Assembly: GCA_008692225.1 (NCBI GenBank)
Contig: VICG01000001.1
Coordinates: 3,387,501-3,451,500 of the forward strand
From: Monilinia fructicola
Taxonomy: Eukaryota; Ascomycota; Leotiomycetes; Helotiales; Sclerotiniaceae
Direction of reading: 5' to 3'
DNA length: 64,000 nt
Under the pieces are notes generated by a model, which saw only the letters and a list, made by a program, of their open reading frames with translations, was not told the DNA's origin and searched no databases. Each line of letters begins with the position of its first letter. Within the stretch, counting starts at the first letter, position 1. Below are positions 24,480-37,602 of this stretch, one piece after another. Both the position numbers and the translations under genes were made by a program.

Positions 24480-25365
24480 AATTTCGGATGGGTTAAAGGG
24501 ATGGGTAGGAATTGGGCGTCGTGAGTGTTTGGTCTCGAGGGGATTTTGGAAGTACGATCGATGCGTCGTTATCGATAAGTTGTGGTTGATGGCCAGATCC
24601 AGATTCAGCTCCGTGCTCTCATCGTTTTCAACAATGCATGGGTGGGATAAATTATTTATTATTCACAGCCTCGCTTTGCACCAATTAAAGAAGGGAAAGA
24701 TATCACATACTGTACTGTACTGTACCGTACTTGTTCACGGGTTCACGTCCAATCCAAATCTACGAGCGTTACTACAGTAGTAGGAGTCAGGACGTTGGGT
24801 ACCGACCGACTCTTACCGAGGGGAAAAGGAGAAATGTAACTTGACTCCTTTGGAGATGTACCTCGTATCAAAGAGATGCCATTTGGGGTATTAAGGATTA
24901 TGTATATGTATCATGATGTTTTCTTTTTTGATATATATTTCTTATTTTCCTTGCGGATGACCTCAACCATATAACCTTACTTGTACCAACCTCGTGATTT
25001 CACGTCAACACTTACTTCACTATGGCTAGCTATGACTACGGCCATGCCAATCATTTCTTATTCTTGGCCCGTTCATCAAACCAACGGTACGAGTACGACT
25101 GATTAGGTAACTGATGAGGTCAAAGGAGAAGAAAGAGATAGGTACTGTACTGTAGAATTCTGAATCATCACCATGGGGGAAGCCAGATCATCGATTAATT
25201 CAATCGTGGAAGGAGAAAGCTCCCGACTCCGACGAAATCAATGCTTTGAGACTCTTTATTGTGGTTTCTTTTCCGCGTAGCACATTATTTGATTGGCTGC
25301 GCGGCTCCTCGTCCACAATGGATAGTGATGACCTAGGACTAGTCGAACTTTCAGTCACAAGTGTC

Positions 25366-25455
25366 GCGTAGTGTAGCGTAGTGTAGCGTAGCGGACTCTG
25401 TAGTGCAATGTAGCATGGTGAGTATAGGTAGTGCGGTGCGGTGCGGTGCGGCATG
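25366..25455. repeat. GTGTAGCGTA and GGTGC short tandem repeats
   Basis: About two copies of GTAGTGTAGC followed 40 bases later by four GTGCG/GGTGC units. Confidence 0.7.
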
Positions 25456-27478
25456 GATATGAATATGGAATGGATGGATGGGTATCTGGACAAACGGATG
25501 ACTTGAAAGATCGCATTCTCAGTGTTCGATGGCTTGCAGGCTGATTAGTTGACGCCCGTACTGGTGTGACTTTAGAGTTTTCGGTTTCATTTGTCTAGGT
25601 TTACGAGTAATGAGTGGAAAAACTCTAATAACTGGGGGAAAGCTCATCAATTAGGATGTGGTAGTGTGGAAAACGTGGCTTTGAAAGGTTCAATGGGGTA
25701 ATATAGTATGGTTCAAAGAAGACGCGTAGAACGATGAAAGGATGGAAGGATGAAAGGATATCAGACGTGAGATGATAACAAAGAGGAGGGGAAAGTGTAA
25801 ATCGAGTGAGGTTAGGCGATGATGTATGACTGAATTACGGTTTTATCGCAGTGCTGTATGATTCATTGTTCCATTCAAGATGAAAGGAATGCCGAATCTG
25901 CATGGAGAAGAGAAAATGGCATATTTTCAAGACAATTCCGTTACGTATTTACGTATGAGGTGGAGGGATGTTTGATTATCTACCGGTCTGCTGTATATCA
26001 ATGATTCTCATAGGAAGATCATGTACAAAAGGGATAAGTATCCCGAAGTTTCGCTTCCGAACGGTCGGATAAATATATATTCGAGGATAGATCATCTATT
26101 TAGATGAGATGGATGAATGGATGGATGTATGGATGGATAGTCAGAGTTGCACGGGACTATGACTGTGTAACAATCTCTTGATTTTAGATTGGATCATATA
26201 TTTCTTTGCCGATGTGCAGATACTTATTGAGTGGTGGGAAAGTGATGCTCATAATTAGACTACTACTACTATTATGCCATTTCTTGGAAACTGCTATCAA
26301 ATCATGAAATATCGGTTGTTTAGTTTTGGAATATCACCATCAAGGATCTTCCCTTCCGTGTCTACTGTATTCTTAGAGCACTGTATGTATTACTTTCTTT
26401 GAACTTGATTGCTTTGATGCTTTAATGTTTTGATGCTTTCTTTGCTTTCTTTGCTTTCCGGCTTTCTTGTTTCTATTCCTTCTCGTTTTTTACTTTCTTC
26501 TTCCTCTCCTTATCTCCTCTCCCTTTTCCCTTTTCCTCTTTCTCTCTTTCTCTCTTTCTTCCTTTCTTCCTTTCTTTTGCTCCCCTGCTCTCTTACTTCC
26601 CTACCTTATCTTCTCTTTTCTCTCTTTTCAGAAAGGATTGCTGAATGACTATATACTTTGCGTATGTTTTCGTGCCACTCTAGGATTAGGCGTTTCAATA
26701 TCGATGTCAATTCCATTATGCCAGACTATTACCATGAATCTTTCAAGTACACGAATGCTATTAACCACGCGTGTATACTAATATATCTCGAGCACTTCCC
26801 TCTCCACAATTGCATATGTACCGTACTATATCCGATGATAGCAATATCGAGAAAAGGAAACGAGGCAATGACTCGGTTGCTTAGAGATACATCGACGATG
26901 GATGAATTGATTGGCATACAGCTGACTACACGGTACTTCAACTAACCCAACTACCGGTATTTTCACGGCTGCGGAGTTCCCTCCTTGAACTTGTGCGACC
27001 ATCACATACGGTACCGTGCTTGTGAGATGGGAGAATACGTGAGTACGTGTTGTAATCGAAGTCATTCCATATTAAGACGACAGCGAATAAAAAGAATCAA
27101 AAGGCTCTAGAACATAAAGACTAGGGAATCTAACCACGTTGGGTCATAACAAACGAAGGGACATAAGTTCAGCTCGACTCTATGAGAGTGATACCAGCAT
27201 TCGGATCATTCATTTGACTTGAAGAAGATGAGAGTGGTGGACTTGGTCAATAGCATTTTACCGACTCCCACTCGTATGAAGCAGGTAGTACCGTATTTGA
27301 TTGTTATATACGATGGTCGTATGTTATTATGTTAAGTTTTCGAGATTAATCTGTTGATCTGAGCTGTAGAGTTGGGTGGCTAGTTTACTTCGTCAGTACT
27401 ACGACTAAGTAGGTACTGTAGGAATGGAGCTAAGTGCGAATGAGGCTTGGCCCGGTTAGTTAACGGGAACGGAGAGGC

Positions 27479-27545
27479 TTAGGATGAGTGGGATTGGGAT
27501 TGGGATTGGGATGGGATGGGATGTAGGGGATGGGATGGGATGGGC
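27479..27545. repeat. GGGAT/GGGATT pentamer tract
   Basis: Repeated GGGATT then GGGAT units. Superficially telomere-like, but the unit is not TTAGGG and the tract is interrupted. Confidence 0.75.
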
Positions 27546-27654
27546 GGATGATGGGTGGACGGGTGAATGGGATGGGATAGGATGAATGAGATGTATGGAT
27601 GGATGGGATGTACCGATGCATGTAATGAATGAACATCATCTAATTGGATGGGTG

Positions 27655-27726
27655 AGTGAATGAATGAGTGAATGAATGAATGAATGAATAAATGAATGAA
27701 TAAATAAATGAATGAATGAATGAATG
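27655..27726. repeat. (GAAT)n tetranucleotide repeat
   Basis: About 17 GAAT/GAGT/AAAT units in tandem. Confidence 0.85.
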
Positions 27727-27964
27727 CATATAACTACTGCAGGTAAGTACTCAGATATTAATGAGTGAGTACTCGAATACTGTACTCCGTATGTGTGTTC
27801 ATTCTCCATTCCAGATCTCCATACTCCGTATATGTTGTATACACCTAGGTGCCTAGGTATTTACTACATCTAGATGGGTGGATGGGTAGGTAGCTAACTA
27901 TAGGATAAGTGCAGTACATATTAATTACTACTATAATTGAGTTAGCAATTAGGACGTAACCCAA

Positions 27965-28250
27965 TATATAAATAAATACATACATGATGAATACATGATG
28001 AATACATGATGAAGATATGATAAATATATGATGAACACATAATAAATATATGATAAATATATAATGAATATATAATAAAATACATAATCAATATATAATC
28101 AATATATAATCAATATATAATCAATATATAATTAATATATAATTAATATATAATCAATATATAATGAATAATATAATAAATAATATAATAAATAATATAA
28201 TAAATAATATAATAAATAATATAATAAATGATATAATAAATAATATATTT
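27965..28250. repeat. AT-rich minisatellites (ACATGATGAAT, TATAATCAATA and TAATATAATAAA types)
   Basis: Three successive families of 10-12 bp AT-rich tandem repeats that grade into one another, consistent with stepwise expansion and mutation of one array. Confidence 0.8.
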
Positions 28251-28904
28251 CCTATGAATTGCATATCTATAATAATAAAGCTTTTCTCTGTCCTGTAGTA
28301 CATACGCATGGCTACCTAGTATCCATGGATGACTATGACTACCTACTACCTACTACCGATGACTATCTACTATGACTAGACTGTTTAGGAACGATAGAGA
28401 AAAGAAAAATCCTTCTTCTCCGAATGAATACTGTGCTGAATCCAATATCATAGAAAGTCCTAGTAGATGCCATTCGCATCTATCTAATATGCATCTAACC
28501 TCCATCCAAAATCCATCTAATCTCCAAATAACGATTCCGTACCTACCTACCTATCTACCTGCCTATCTACACCTCTAGTGCACACCGTCAATTGAGGGAT
28601 CCGAATCGGAAAAAAACGATTGCTGGATCGGTGCATATGTTCAGAGGGTGAACTGTGCTTTTGCAAAAATCCCTCCTTTGAAAGTTATTATGGATCCATG
28701 GATACCTGAAATCCGTGAAATGCTTTCAAGGTTTCGCTTCCTCAGTACGGACGGAGCAGGAGAGGAGGAAACGATGATGAGTCAGCCGCCCTCGGAGATC
28801 TCGATGACAACCTTGCGGGTGAAATCTGTAAAAATTCTTTTTCTTTCGTACTTTCATCTAGTTCCAAGGTATTACAGTATCTTATTTTAAGAATGTTGTA
28901 ATGT

Positions 28905-29400
28905 GTGGAATAAGAATAGGAAGAAATAAAAATAATTATTGTATTATAATGAATAATATTATTATAGTAATATAATATTATCTCTACTTATTATTTATCT
29001 AATTAGATATTTAAAATTTACTTTATCTATCTTTTTATTTTACTTAATTTATTTAATTTATTTAATTTATTTATTTTCTCTATTTTCTTTATTTTTCTAT
29101 TTATTTTTTTATCTACTTACTATTAAGTATTAGGTTTGTATTATTTAATTCAAATCTCTATTTATTTAAATATTCCTCTTATACTCTATAGAGGAAATTC
29201 CCTTTAGTTTATCTCTCTAATATCTAGGTATAAACAACGAAGACGCCTATCAATTTCGATTTATTTATTTATTTATTCATTCATTAACCGTTTTTTACCA
29301 TTATTTATATGTATATCTTTTAGATTTCTTGCCTTTATTTATCTAGTTTGATCTATTATTCTATTTAACTACCTAGTATTTCAATTCTTTTTTACTCTTT
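28905..29400. repeat. AT-rich island
   Basis: About 500 bases dominated by TTATTTA and TTTAATTTAT phrases without open frames. Similar in character to the 7.9-8.5 kb island. Confidence 0.7.
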
Positions 29401-30729
29401 TTTTATATACCTTCTTAGGTAATTCTTGCTTCTTCATTCTCTCCCTTTCCCTCCCCTCTCTCCCTCTTCTTCATCATCATCATCGTCGTCTTGTTTATTA
29501 TTGCTATCTATTATTATATCTTTCTCTTTTTGAAATACCATCCATCATTTGATCTGAAAACCGTACTCCATCCCTCGTCCTCCATCCTCAATACCATATA
29601 TCCCACACCACACCACACCAAATACCAGACATCCAAATACCATATATCCCAGACCACATACCCCCCATACCACACATCAAACATCAAACATCCAATCTTT
29701 TCCTCGTCCTTCAATTGGACTTCATGGGCAGGCAATACGCATGAATCGCATCTCTCCCGTTCGTTGTACGCATTTCGATTGGAATTATACCGAGTCCGAA
29801 CCCCCTTCACACCGAAATCTCTCCTCGACTCACTCCACCCCATACGAATAAACTCTTTTCCAAACGATCGATCAAGAAGGATATTCACAGATCCACTACA
29901 TCATCCTGCACAAACTTACACCACACTACTACAGTGCAGTACCAATATACTGCCACACAACTTTCCCAGCTACTCTCAAATCAGGTATACCTCCTCCATA
30001 CTTTCTCAATGTCCATCTACCCTACGCCTGCACCTACAGTAAGGACCAAGCTTGCCCCTCCATTAGTCCCATCTCATGGCAACCGGGTATATTTATGAGA
30101 AGACTCCCATGTCTTAGGTTCCACCTGAGTTTCTGGCTAACGTTGATGTGAAGTAACGTCTTACAGCAAGCACGCCCCAACTATTTTGTTTTTTTAGACG
30201 CACGCATCATTTCTCCATATCATCTTCGATCGATCTTTCTTTACCCAATTTTGATTTCGTTCTCAGCACGCTCTGACAGCCAAACATAGTTCGGCAAAGG
30301 AACATAATTAAGACAGCATCTCAAGACGGAGTCCACCGCTTTTGGGTCGCCTTTACATTTATTACCTCCGAAATTCAATCTGCGTCATCGGCATTTGTAA
30401 CAACGGAGGCTTAATGATAGGGAGGAACAAATTGATAAACCCTCGTGGTCAAAATTTTATCCTCCTTCCGTCCCTCTATCAACACTTCTATCCTTCGATC
30501 ACTTTATGAAGGAACCGGATACTAGCATTATAAGGGAGATTACATCTCGATATTCTTCCAAGTGACATACCTACAACAGAACCTTGAGAGTAACAACATA
30601 CCCAAACGCCAGCGAACTGACATCCGGAAGTCCCTTGCAATAAAGAGGTGGAGAAAGAAAGTATCTCGTCCGAAGCTGTAAACTCTCACTAATATTTCTG
30701 GACGCGAAGATCCAGAGGCAGCCTGCTGT

Positions 30730-32535
30730 ATGACTGTCTTGTCAGAGATCTTTGAGGAGTTGGGCATCCGTCATTACCTCGACAACTTCATCGAACAAGG
30801 CTTTGATTCATGGGACACGATACTCGATATAAAGGAATCGGATTTCGATGCTCTTGGCGTGAAACTCGGTCATCGCCGGAAACTTCAGAGGAGGATTGCC
30901 AATACAAGAGGTCTGTCGTCAGATAGGGCTCTTGCATCTCCCACTAGCACTGCGCTAGGTGAGATAAATGGAGATGAGCAACCCAAATCAGGGGGAGTAA
31001 GAGATGCCAAGGAGGGTGGTAGTGGGCCGCATGGAGCGAAGAGAAAGTATAGGCGGCATCCCAAAACAGACGAGAATGCACCAGAGCGACCTCCGTCGGC
31101 ATATGTCATATTTTCAAACAAAATGCGCGAAGATTTGAAAGGGCGAAACTTATCTTTCACGGAAATAGCCAAATTGGTAGGCGAGCACTGGCAAAATTTA
31201 TTACCCAGTGAGAAGGAACCATACGAGCATTCAGCACAGACGGCGAAGGAACGTTACAACAATGAATTGGCTGAATACAAAAAGACACAAAGTTTCAAAG
31301 ACTATTCACAATACCTCACTGACTTCAAACAAAAGCAAAATCAGCAAGTTGCGACTGAGATGGATGTTGCGAAAAGGCCCAAACTGGAAGCCACAGCAGG
31401 CACTGGAACAGGAGGCGGCGTTGGCAACCAGACGGGTGGAAATTCAACCGGTGCGGAATTTCCCATGGGTCGTATGCGCGTGAATTCCTCAGCTTCATCA
31501 TCTTCTCAATGGCATGCATCAACGCCACCTTCGACCGTTGCCATGACGCCCATGCAGACTTTGCCAGCTCTGACAAACGTCTCGAAGGCTCCAGGTCTCC
31601 AAGGAAGATTAAACCCAGCGTCTCCAGTTGAGATGCCCAAAGTGCTTCCTGGTTATCGTGAGTCTATCTTAGGGCCAGCTGGTTCCCCAATTGAGACACC
31701 AAAGGTTCTTCCTGGTTATCGTGAGTCCATGTTGGTGCCAGGAGCGCAGCATTGGCGAGAAGATCATCGTGACGAAGGCAGCAATCTACAGCACATTCCC
31801 CGTCCTAGTATAGAAAGGCGCATCAGCCAATCGGCTTCCAACTCTACAACGCAAGATCCCTTGAACATGAACGATTCCACCCATCATCGTCGAAATCTAC
31901 AAAGTAACTTGAATCCGCCATCATTGACCTCGGAATCGACAATTCAATCAAATGGCTCTGGAACCAGTGGTTCCTCAACATACTTTCCACCTCGGACACC
32001 TTTGGAACCAGACCTCAGTCGAGCTCTTCCCATTCCACCCCTCTACCCTCAGAAATCTGGCAGCTACGACAGCCAGTTATCATTTTTATCGGGCCCTCCA
32101 TCCTTGTCACCACAAAACTCCTTACCTGGTACTCAGAAAATCGCCGAATGGTTCGTGGCAATTTATTCCTTATCGTTTGTGTTCCTCGGCTTGCTCTATG
32201 TATTCGTCCTCAAATTAAACGATGGCTAATTCAATTCAATAGTGAATTCAATTAAAGATTTTCCTACTACAATGCCTCCCATGCGAAGATACAGTGAAGT
32301 TCCTCAGACTATCTCGAACGCTATGGGCAGCGCCCTAGGCAGATCTGACATGACGAGATCTGAAAAACGCACAACAGATCCGTCACATCCTCAATTGATG
32401 GCCAATCCGCATCATCAATCGACGAATAATTATAATCCGCCGGCGGACGCGCTTGACCTTGAACCTGTCAACGCTTTGTTGATGTTGAGGGCAGGAGAAA
32501 ATGTAAATCGTACTAGCCGTGAGGGACAATCTTGA
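30730..32535 (+). CDS. SAM-domain + HMG-box protein
   Basis: Predicted nuclear DNA-binding regulator. Residues about 1-60 form a SAM domain (IFEELGIRHYLDNFIEQGFDSW..., then LGVKLGHRRKLQRRI), used for protein-protein contact. Residues about 115-190 form an HMG box: ERPPSAYVIFSNKMRE, IAKLVGEHWQNL and EKEPYEHSAQTAKERYNNELAEY, preceded by a basic KRKYRRH stretch. The rest is Ser/Pro/Gln-rich and probably disordered, with two adjacent copies of a PKVLPGYRES phrase near 31635-31735. I place an intron at 32129-32242 (GT at 32129, AG at 32241-32242), which joins 30730-32128 to 32243-32535 in frame for 563 residues. The donor GTACTC is weak, so this junction is tentative. I know SAM+HMG proteins from many ascomycetes but cannot name this one. 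Confidence 0.85.
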
Positions 32536-33749
32536 TTGTTAATCGCTTTCCAAACCTCTCGAGAGCAGGTTGAAAGGTATGGTACATACGTGGAAAAATA
32601 GGAATTGTCATGTTTGCATGAAATATTTTCGGGCGGTCTTTTTTTGGCGTACGGGATGTTGGCTTTGGATGGAGCCTGGAGTCGTTGGGATACTGAGGGC
32701 ATTCATGATCACGATTCCCCGAAAGGTTTGTATGACATACCTGTCCTTGTTATTAGACATGAGACTGCATTGTATGATTTCAAAGATAAGATTGGGATTG
32801 ATGGGTGGATACGTATGGAATATCTGACGAGAACTTTCAGAATATTCCTTCGTACCGATCACGAGAAGATAATTTTCTCATCTTTTCATATATCTTCTAC
32901 TACTTGGTTACAAGCGAGAATATTCACGGTCTACGGTTGTACATAGGAAATCGAAGCGAAGCGATGTGTTGAAGGCGGAAAACCTCCTATTTTGGAAGCG
33001 AACCTGATGGAACCTCGGTATATTGAGGACGGAGATTCCTCCTGTGTTCTTGCATGGGTATCTGTGATTTGCATGATATTTATTATGCGGTTTTAAAAAT
33101 ATCCCATTTATTTATACTTGATACCTAGTTACTAAATTATTGACCGAGTTTCTCTTGACACGTTCTATATGTGTGTATGTGTGTGTGTGCGTGTGTACCC
33201 CATCAAACTTACACGCTGTGCTGAATGACAGACAGGCTTTTGATACGGAATGGTCAACATTCTTACATCCAATGAAGAAGAAGTTACCCATGAAAAAGCG
33301 CCAAGGTACGCATGTATGTTCTAGATCATAATACTTCCCTCCCGCACTTTCAACAAATAGCTTCTGCGCTTTTCCGAATGCACATGTTGATGTTGTGTCG
33401 TATTACGTTACGACTCACGAGGTACGTCGCGGTGCGGTACGTCGCGGTACGGTGCGGTGCGGAGGCACATTTCCGAAATATACACACGTGAGGCCTTTCA
33501 GCGTGGGGATCCTGCGGCAGAGGGGTTTGTTTCGCTTGGCGGTTCTTGGTGCGGATGGGGGCGTTGCTGTGTTGTGATATTATTGTGTTGGGGGCACGAT
33601 TGGGATTGAGGATTTGATTCCGTGGGTGGATGGGTCGTTGGGTTTGTGTAGGTGTATGTATGTGTGTGTGTGTGTGTGTTGGTTTTTATTCTGGGGGTTG
33701 GGGGTGAGGAGTGAGGATGGAGGATTGTGGGGGACGGGGAGGTGCGACG

Positions 33750-33773
33750 TGATGTGATGTGATGTGATGTGAT
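33750..33773. repeat. (GTGAT)n pentanucleotide repeat
   Basis: Four to five tandem GTGAT units in a GT-rich region. Confidence 0.8.
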
Positions 33774-34140
33774 TTTGTTTTGGGGATGGGGATCATGGGG
33801 ATGTGCTGGGAGATGTTGCTGGGAGATGTGTATATGCATGCATATGTATCTCTACATCCAGCAATACAATGCCAGTGTGCAAACCAAGCGTGACGGGTTT
33901 TCCAGGGGTGAGGTTCGCGCTGCTAAGATGGCAGACATCAAATGGGATGCAGAGACGGCCGAGGCAGCAAACTGGATGACGAAAGCTGCGGTGAGCCGCG
34001 TGTGAGTGATAGCATGGCGACGAAAGTGAAGCTGGGAGATTCGAGAGTGGAAAACGTTGCGTTGCCAGGAACAGCACGGCAGGGGGAATTTGGCGGAAGG
34101 GGAAACGTTGGGTGCGGAATTGATTAGGGGATCTACCTTG

Positions 34141-34142
<2 letters not shown>

Positions 34143-34178
<36 letters not shown>
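34143..34178. repeat. poly-G homopolymer, about 36 nt
   Basis: An uninterrupted run of about 36 G residues after CC. Homopolymers this long are very hard to size by sequencing, so the length is unreliable. Confidence 0.9.
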
Positions 34179-36071
34179 GATGCCCCTTTTTGTCACGAGA
34201 TGGTGGTGCTTTTGTTTACCTTTTCTGCCAGTTGGAGATGCCTTTCACATCGATGGGATTCATAGGAGAGGAAAAGACGAAATGGCTAGGATTGTCCAAA
34301 TAAGGTTTTGGGATATTTGAAGACGGGACGGAATGAGGGTGTGCGGTTGAATGAGTATTCTGCTAATGATTCTCGAAGTAGCATAGTACAGCCGCGTACG
34401 GTATAGCCACGAGGCCCCACAAATACCTACCTAGGTAGCTCTAGCCTGTATCCCACTTGAGAATATTCCGATGAAGATCAGGAGATTCCCTAAATTAATG
34501 CCAAGACGCCTCTGGGCAATTATTTTGACTTTTACCACGATGATCACGTAAAACTGCGTCTTGACTCTGGAGTGCGAGCTCAACGGCTCGCCGTTGAAAC
34601 TCGTGGTGCAAGCTACCCGTGGCAGAGCTCTTCTTCACAAGGCCAAAACATGAACATGGGGCGCGTAAAAATGACAAATCTAAATCCACACACAAGCGTG
34701 AATCTCGGTGCTAATAATTTGCTCAATCTTAATATCAGCCATCAGTGCAAGCGATAATAAAATAGACTTTAAACACGCAGAAACTCAACGGCAAGTCCTC
34801 CTGCCCCTTCATCAAGCGAGATCGGAAGTCTTCACACCTATCATCAAGACCCTCGGATATCCACCAACTGTTTCAATTCCACAATTGTGAATCCAGATAT
34901 GATACTGAGAAACCGACTTTCAATCTTTATAGAGATGAAGGCGTTCGAATATGTGGGGAGTGGAATCGAAAGCAAGAAAATGGAGATGGTAAAGGCCCTT
35001 TCTTTGAGTGTAATTGTGGAAAATGGGGAGATTCGATGAACTAGCAGAGAATTCAATATTTCTGAATATGAAATTAAAAATCTTAAAAAGCAATCAATTC
35101 TCTGAACTTTTGCGAGTCAGCATATTAAAATGCGCAGAGAGGGAAAAGAACAGAGATATCAAAACATCGTGATGTAGTTTCGAGTAATTCTGACAGAAAT
35201 CCAAGTAGGAATAGCTCTTGATTCTTGAATGAGGTTCCCATGCTGCATGCAATTCCCGTGCGTTATTTCGATGGATGATTGGAGAGGTGCTAACCAGACC
35301 CTTAATCTTGTTGGAATCTCGAGTTCACTTGAACCAAAAAATTGCACTCAATAAAAATCCATACTACTTCGAATGATACAGCACTGAACGCGTTCCCAAT
35401 CTGAACCATCCGGACGATTGCAACCCCCGATTGACATTTGACAAAATTTTAGTGGGTTCAGCTGATGATGTGAACATGCCATATTTTGTATCTATCTCGT
35501 TATCCTGCAATGCTTGAATCCTTGAACAGTATTTCTGCATCATGCAGGCATGAGATCTATTTGACATAATGTTGAGACAGAGTTACAGTTTCCGTGCATG
35601 TGTAATTCCCAATGATGGATCAAATCAAGAAGACGAATATGACCACGGCAAAACAAGAAGAGTGAGAGCTAAAGATACAAAGTAAGGATAACGTGGGGGT
35701 ACCAATTAGTAGCCAACTAGGCAGTAGAAAGCAACTCGAACTCGCCGGAATGGGTTTAAACGCGCATGAGTAACTTGGAACTTTCGTGACAGATATACCC
35801 CACGCATTTATGAAAAGCACTTGCAAATATTTTCCATTGTTGTAAATATAGTTGGGGAGAAGGTATATAGTAGCGAGCCAGCTGTGATCAAATTTATATT
35901 ATGGGGTGGTGATCTGGACGAAAGCAATTGGACTTTTCAATTTTAAGCAACATTCAAAACTTACAAAAGAAAAAGGTCAAAATACACGTCGACCATAATA
36001 AAAGATTGAAAGCAACGAAGAACGATTAAATTGGTTTCTCTCAGGGAGATACAGACGGATTAGTCTATCGC

Positions 36072-37602
36072 TCAAATATTATCCATCTGAAACTGTGTTG
36101 AATCATCCAATCTTGATTTTCCATTTGTTCTTCTCAGCTCAGTTCCCTCGACTTGCTGTGCCCACCTCTCAGGCATGATAGCTTTGAAGTCGAATGTACC
36201 CTTTGCACTTCTAACCACCTCTCCTTTTTCAGTAATGACCGCATCAATATACTTACTTGGCGTAACGTCAAAACTTGGGTTCCAAACATCAATTTCTTGA
36301 TGAGCAACGGCAACCCTGGCCGTAGTATTTACATCAACGTGACCGTCTTTCCCTACTACCGCTCCAGTAATTTGAGTAAGTTCTTTAGGGGCGCGATCCT
36401 CAATTTTGATATCTGCTCCGGAAACTGTCTCGAGATCTATACTTGTTGTAGGCGCCGCAACGATGAATTTGATATTGTGGGCTTTTGCGAGAACGGCAAG
36501 AGAATAAGTTCCGATTTTATTGGCAGTGTCACCATTACGAGCGACGCGATCTGCACCTACTATGACGGCGGATATATTTTTGCTCTCCTTCATCCGGGCG
36601 AAAAGTGCACCAGCCATGGAATCGGTTATAAGTGTTGATGGAATCTTTTCGTAGACAAGTTCAAAGGCAGTAAGGCGAGAGCCTTGGTTATATGGGCGAG
36701 TTTCAGTACAGTAGGCGTGTTCGAGATAATTCATTTTGTGCAGGCTCCGGATTATACCTAAGGCGGTACCATGGCCGGAAGTGGCGAGGGAACTGACGAT
36801 AGGGTCGTTATTAAAGCTTCTTCTCCCGAGAAAATAGAGACCTAGAAAGGACGAACATACCCAGTATTACAGTGCGTAAGAACACTTAACTTTCGATATG
36901 TCTTGTCCGGTGCCCCTTGCGTGCCTGGAGGACTGGTGGTGAAATATTTTTGCATGATCCTCATCAGCTTCACCCTCCGTAATCGGCAATTGTTGTCGTC
37001 GAAGATATTCCGCTCCATATCTACCAATTGCCAAGTTGGTGGTAAGGTCATCCTCTAGAATCTTCTCTGCCGCATCAATGTATCCCCTTCGAACATCTGC
37101 ACAAGCGCTACCGTCATCCTTTGCGTCTGTCGATTCTGCCGCAGATTGAGAAACCTGCTTAAGAAGTTTGATGGCGTTTGACAGATCGACTGCGGTCGGT
37201 CTACTACCTAGGAGATAATCCAGACGTTTATTGATATATTGGACGGTTTCTTGTTTCGTCTTAGATTCTAAATTGGTATAAGTTAGCCAGTTACCACAAG
37301 GCATCTCAAGTCAATCCCAGGGAGTACCAACCATCTTTCGTATGATGCAGCTCCACGGCCAGCGCAAGAGCTGCCACAATCGCAATTGCCGGAGCCCCTG
37401 ATAAAGACTTAGCCATTAAAGCTTATCATGATTCTAGACTGACAGAAGAGCAGTAAATACCTCTCACACGCATCGACTTGATAGAATCAAATGCCTCTTC
37501 GCAAGTAGAGACATTATCATAAACGAATTCATGTGGAAGTCTCAACTGATCCAAAACATCAAGTCTTCCCCTTTCATACTTGATGGCCTCTAAGGCAGCC
37601 AT
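36072..37602 (-). CDS. mri1: methylthioribose-1-phosphate isomerase (methionine salvage)
   Basis: Converts 5-methylthioribose-1-phosphate to methylthioribulose-1-phosphate in the methionine salvage pathway; eIF2B-related fold. Exon 1 is 37602-37461 ([20 protein letters not shown]), exon 2 is 37397-37332 ([18 protein letters not shown]), the next exon ends at 36861 and the last is 36792-36072. Introns 37460-37398 and 36860-36793 are GT..AG and in phase. SVLTHCNTG and [13 protein letters not shown] flank the active-site Cys; [19 protein letters not shown] is the conserved GAD(R/A)I-type segment with the catalytic Asp. Two oddities: after exon 2 the text runs from GAT-G to GTAACTGG without an AG acceptor in the right place, and a one-base slip lies near 36892 (just before [10 protein letters not shown]). 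Both may be sequence errors. Expected length is about 385 residues. Confidence 0.9.

Larger units (their letters stand above)
24480..30729. other. 6-kb gene-poor stretch with repeats and an AT-rich island
   Basis: No protein family or RNA gene recognised. Open frames such as 26430-26781 and 29491-30042 are low-complexity (pyrimidine-rich or CAxxAC-rich) translations. Repeats are listed separately. The last 500 bases are the likely promoter and leader of the SAM/HMG gene. Confidence 0.5.
32536..36071. other. 3.5-kb stretch without recognised gene
   Basis: Contains (GT)n runs at 33171-33196 and 33658-33682, (GTGAT)n at 33750-33773 and a long poly-G tract. Open frames at 33793-34196 overlap on both strands and have no motif. 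Part of the left end is probably 3' UTR of the SAM/HMG gene and the right end 3' UTR of the isomerase gene. Confidence 0.45.

Noticed and set aside
26430..26781. Leu/Ser/Phe-rich frame that looks like membrane helices
   Set aside because: It is a pyrimidine-rich tract (TTTCTC, TTCC repeats) giving Leu/Ser/Phe by composition only.
27479..27545. GGGATT/GGGAT tract considered as an internal telomere-like repeat
   Set aside because: The unit is not TTAGGG and the tract is short and irregular.
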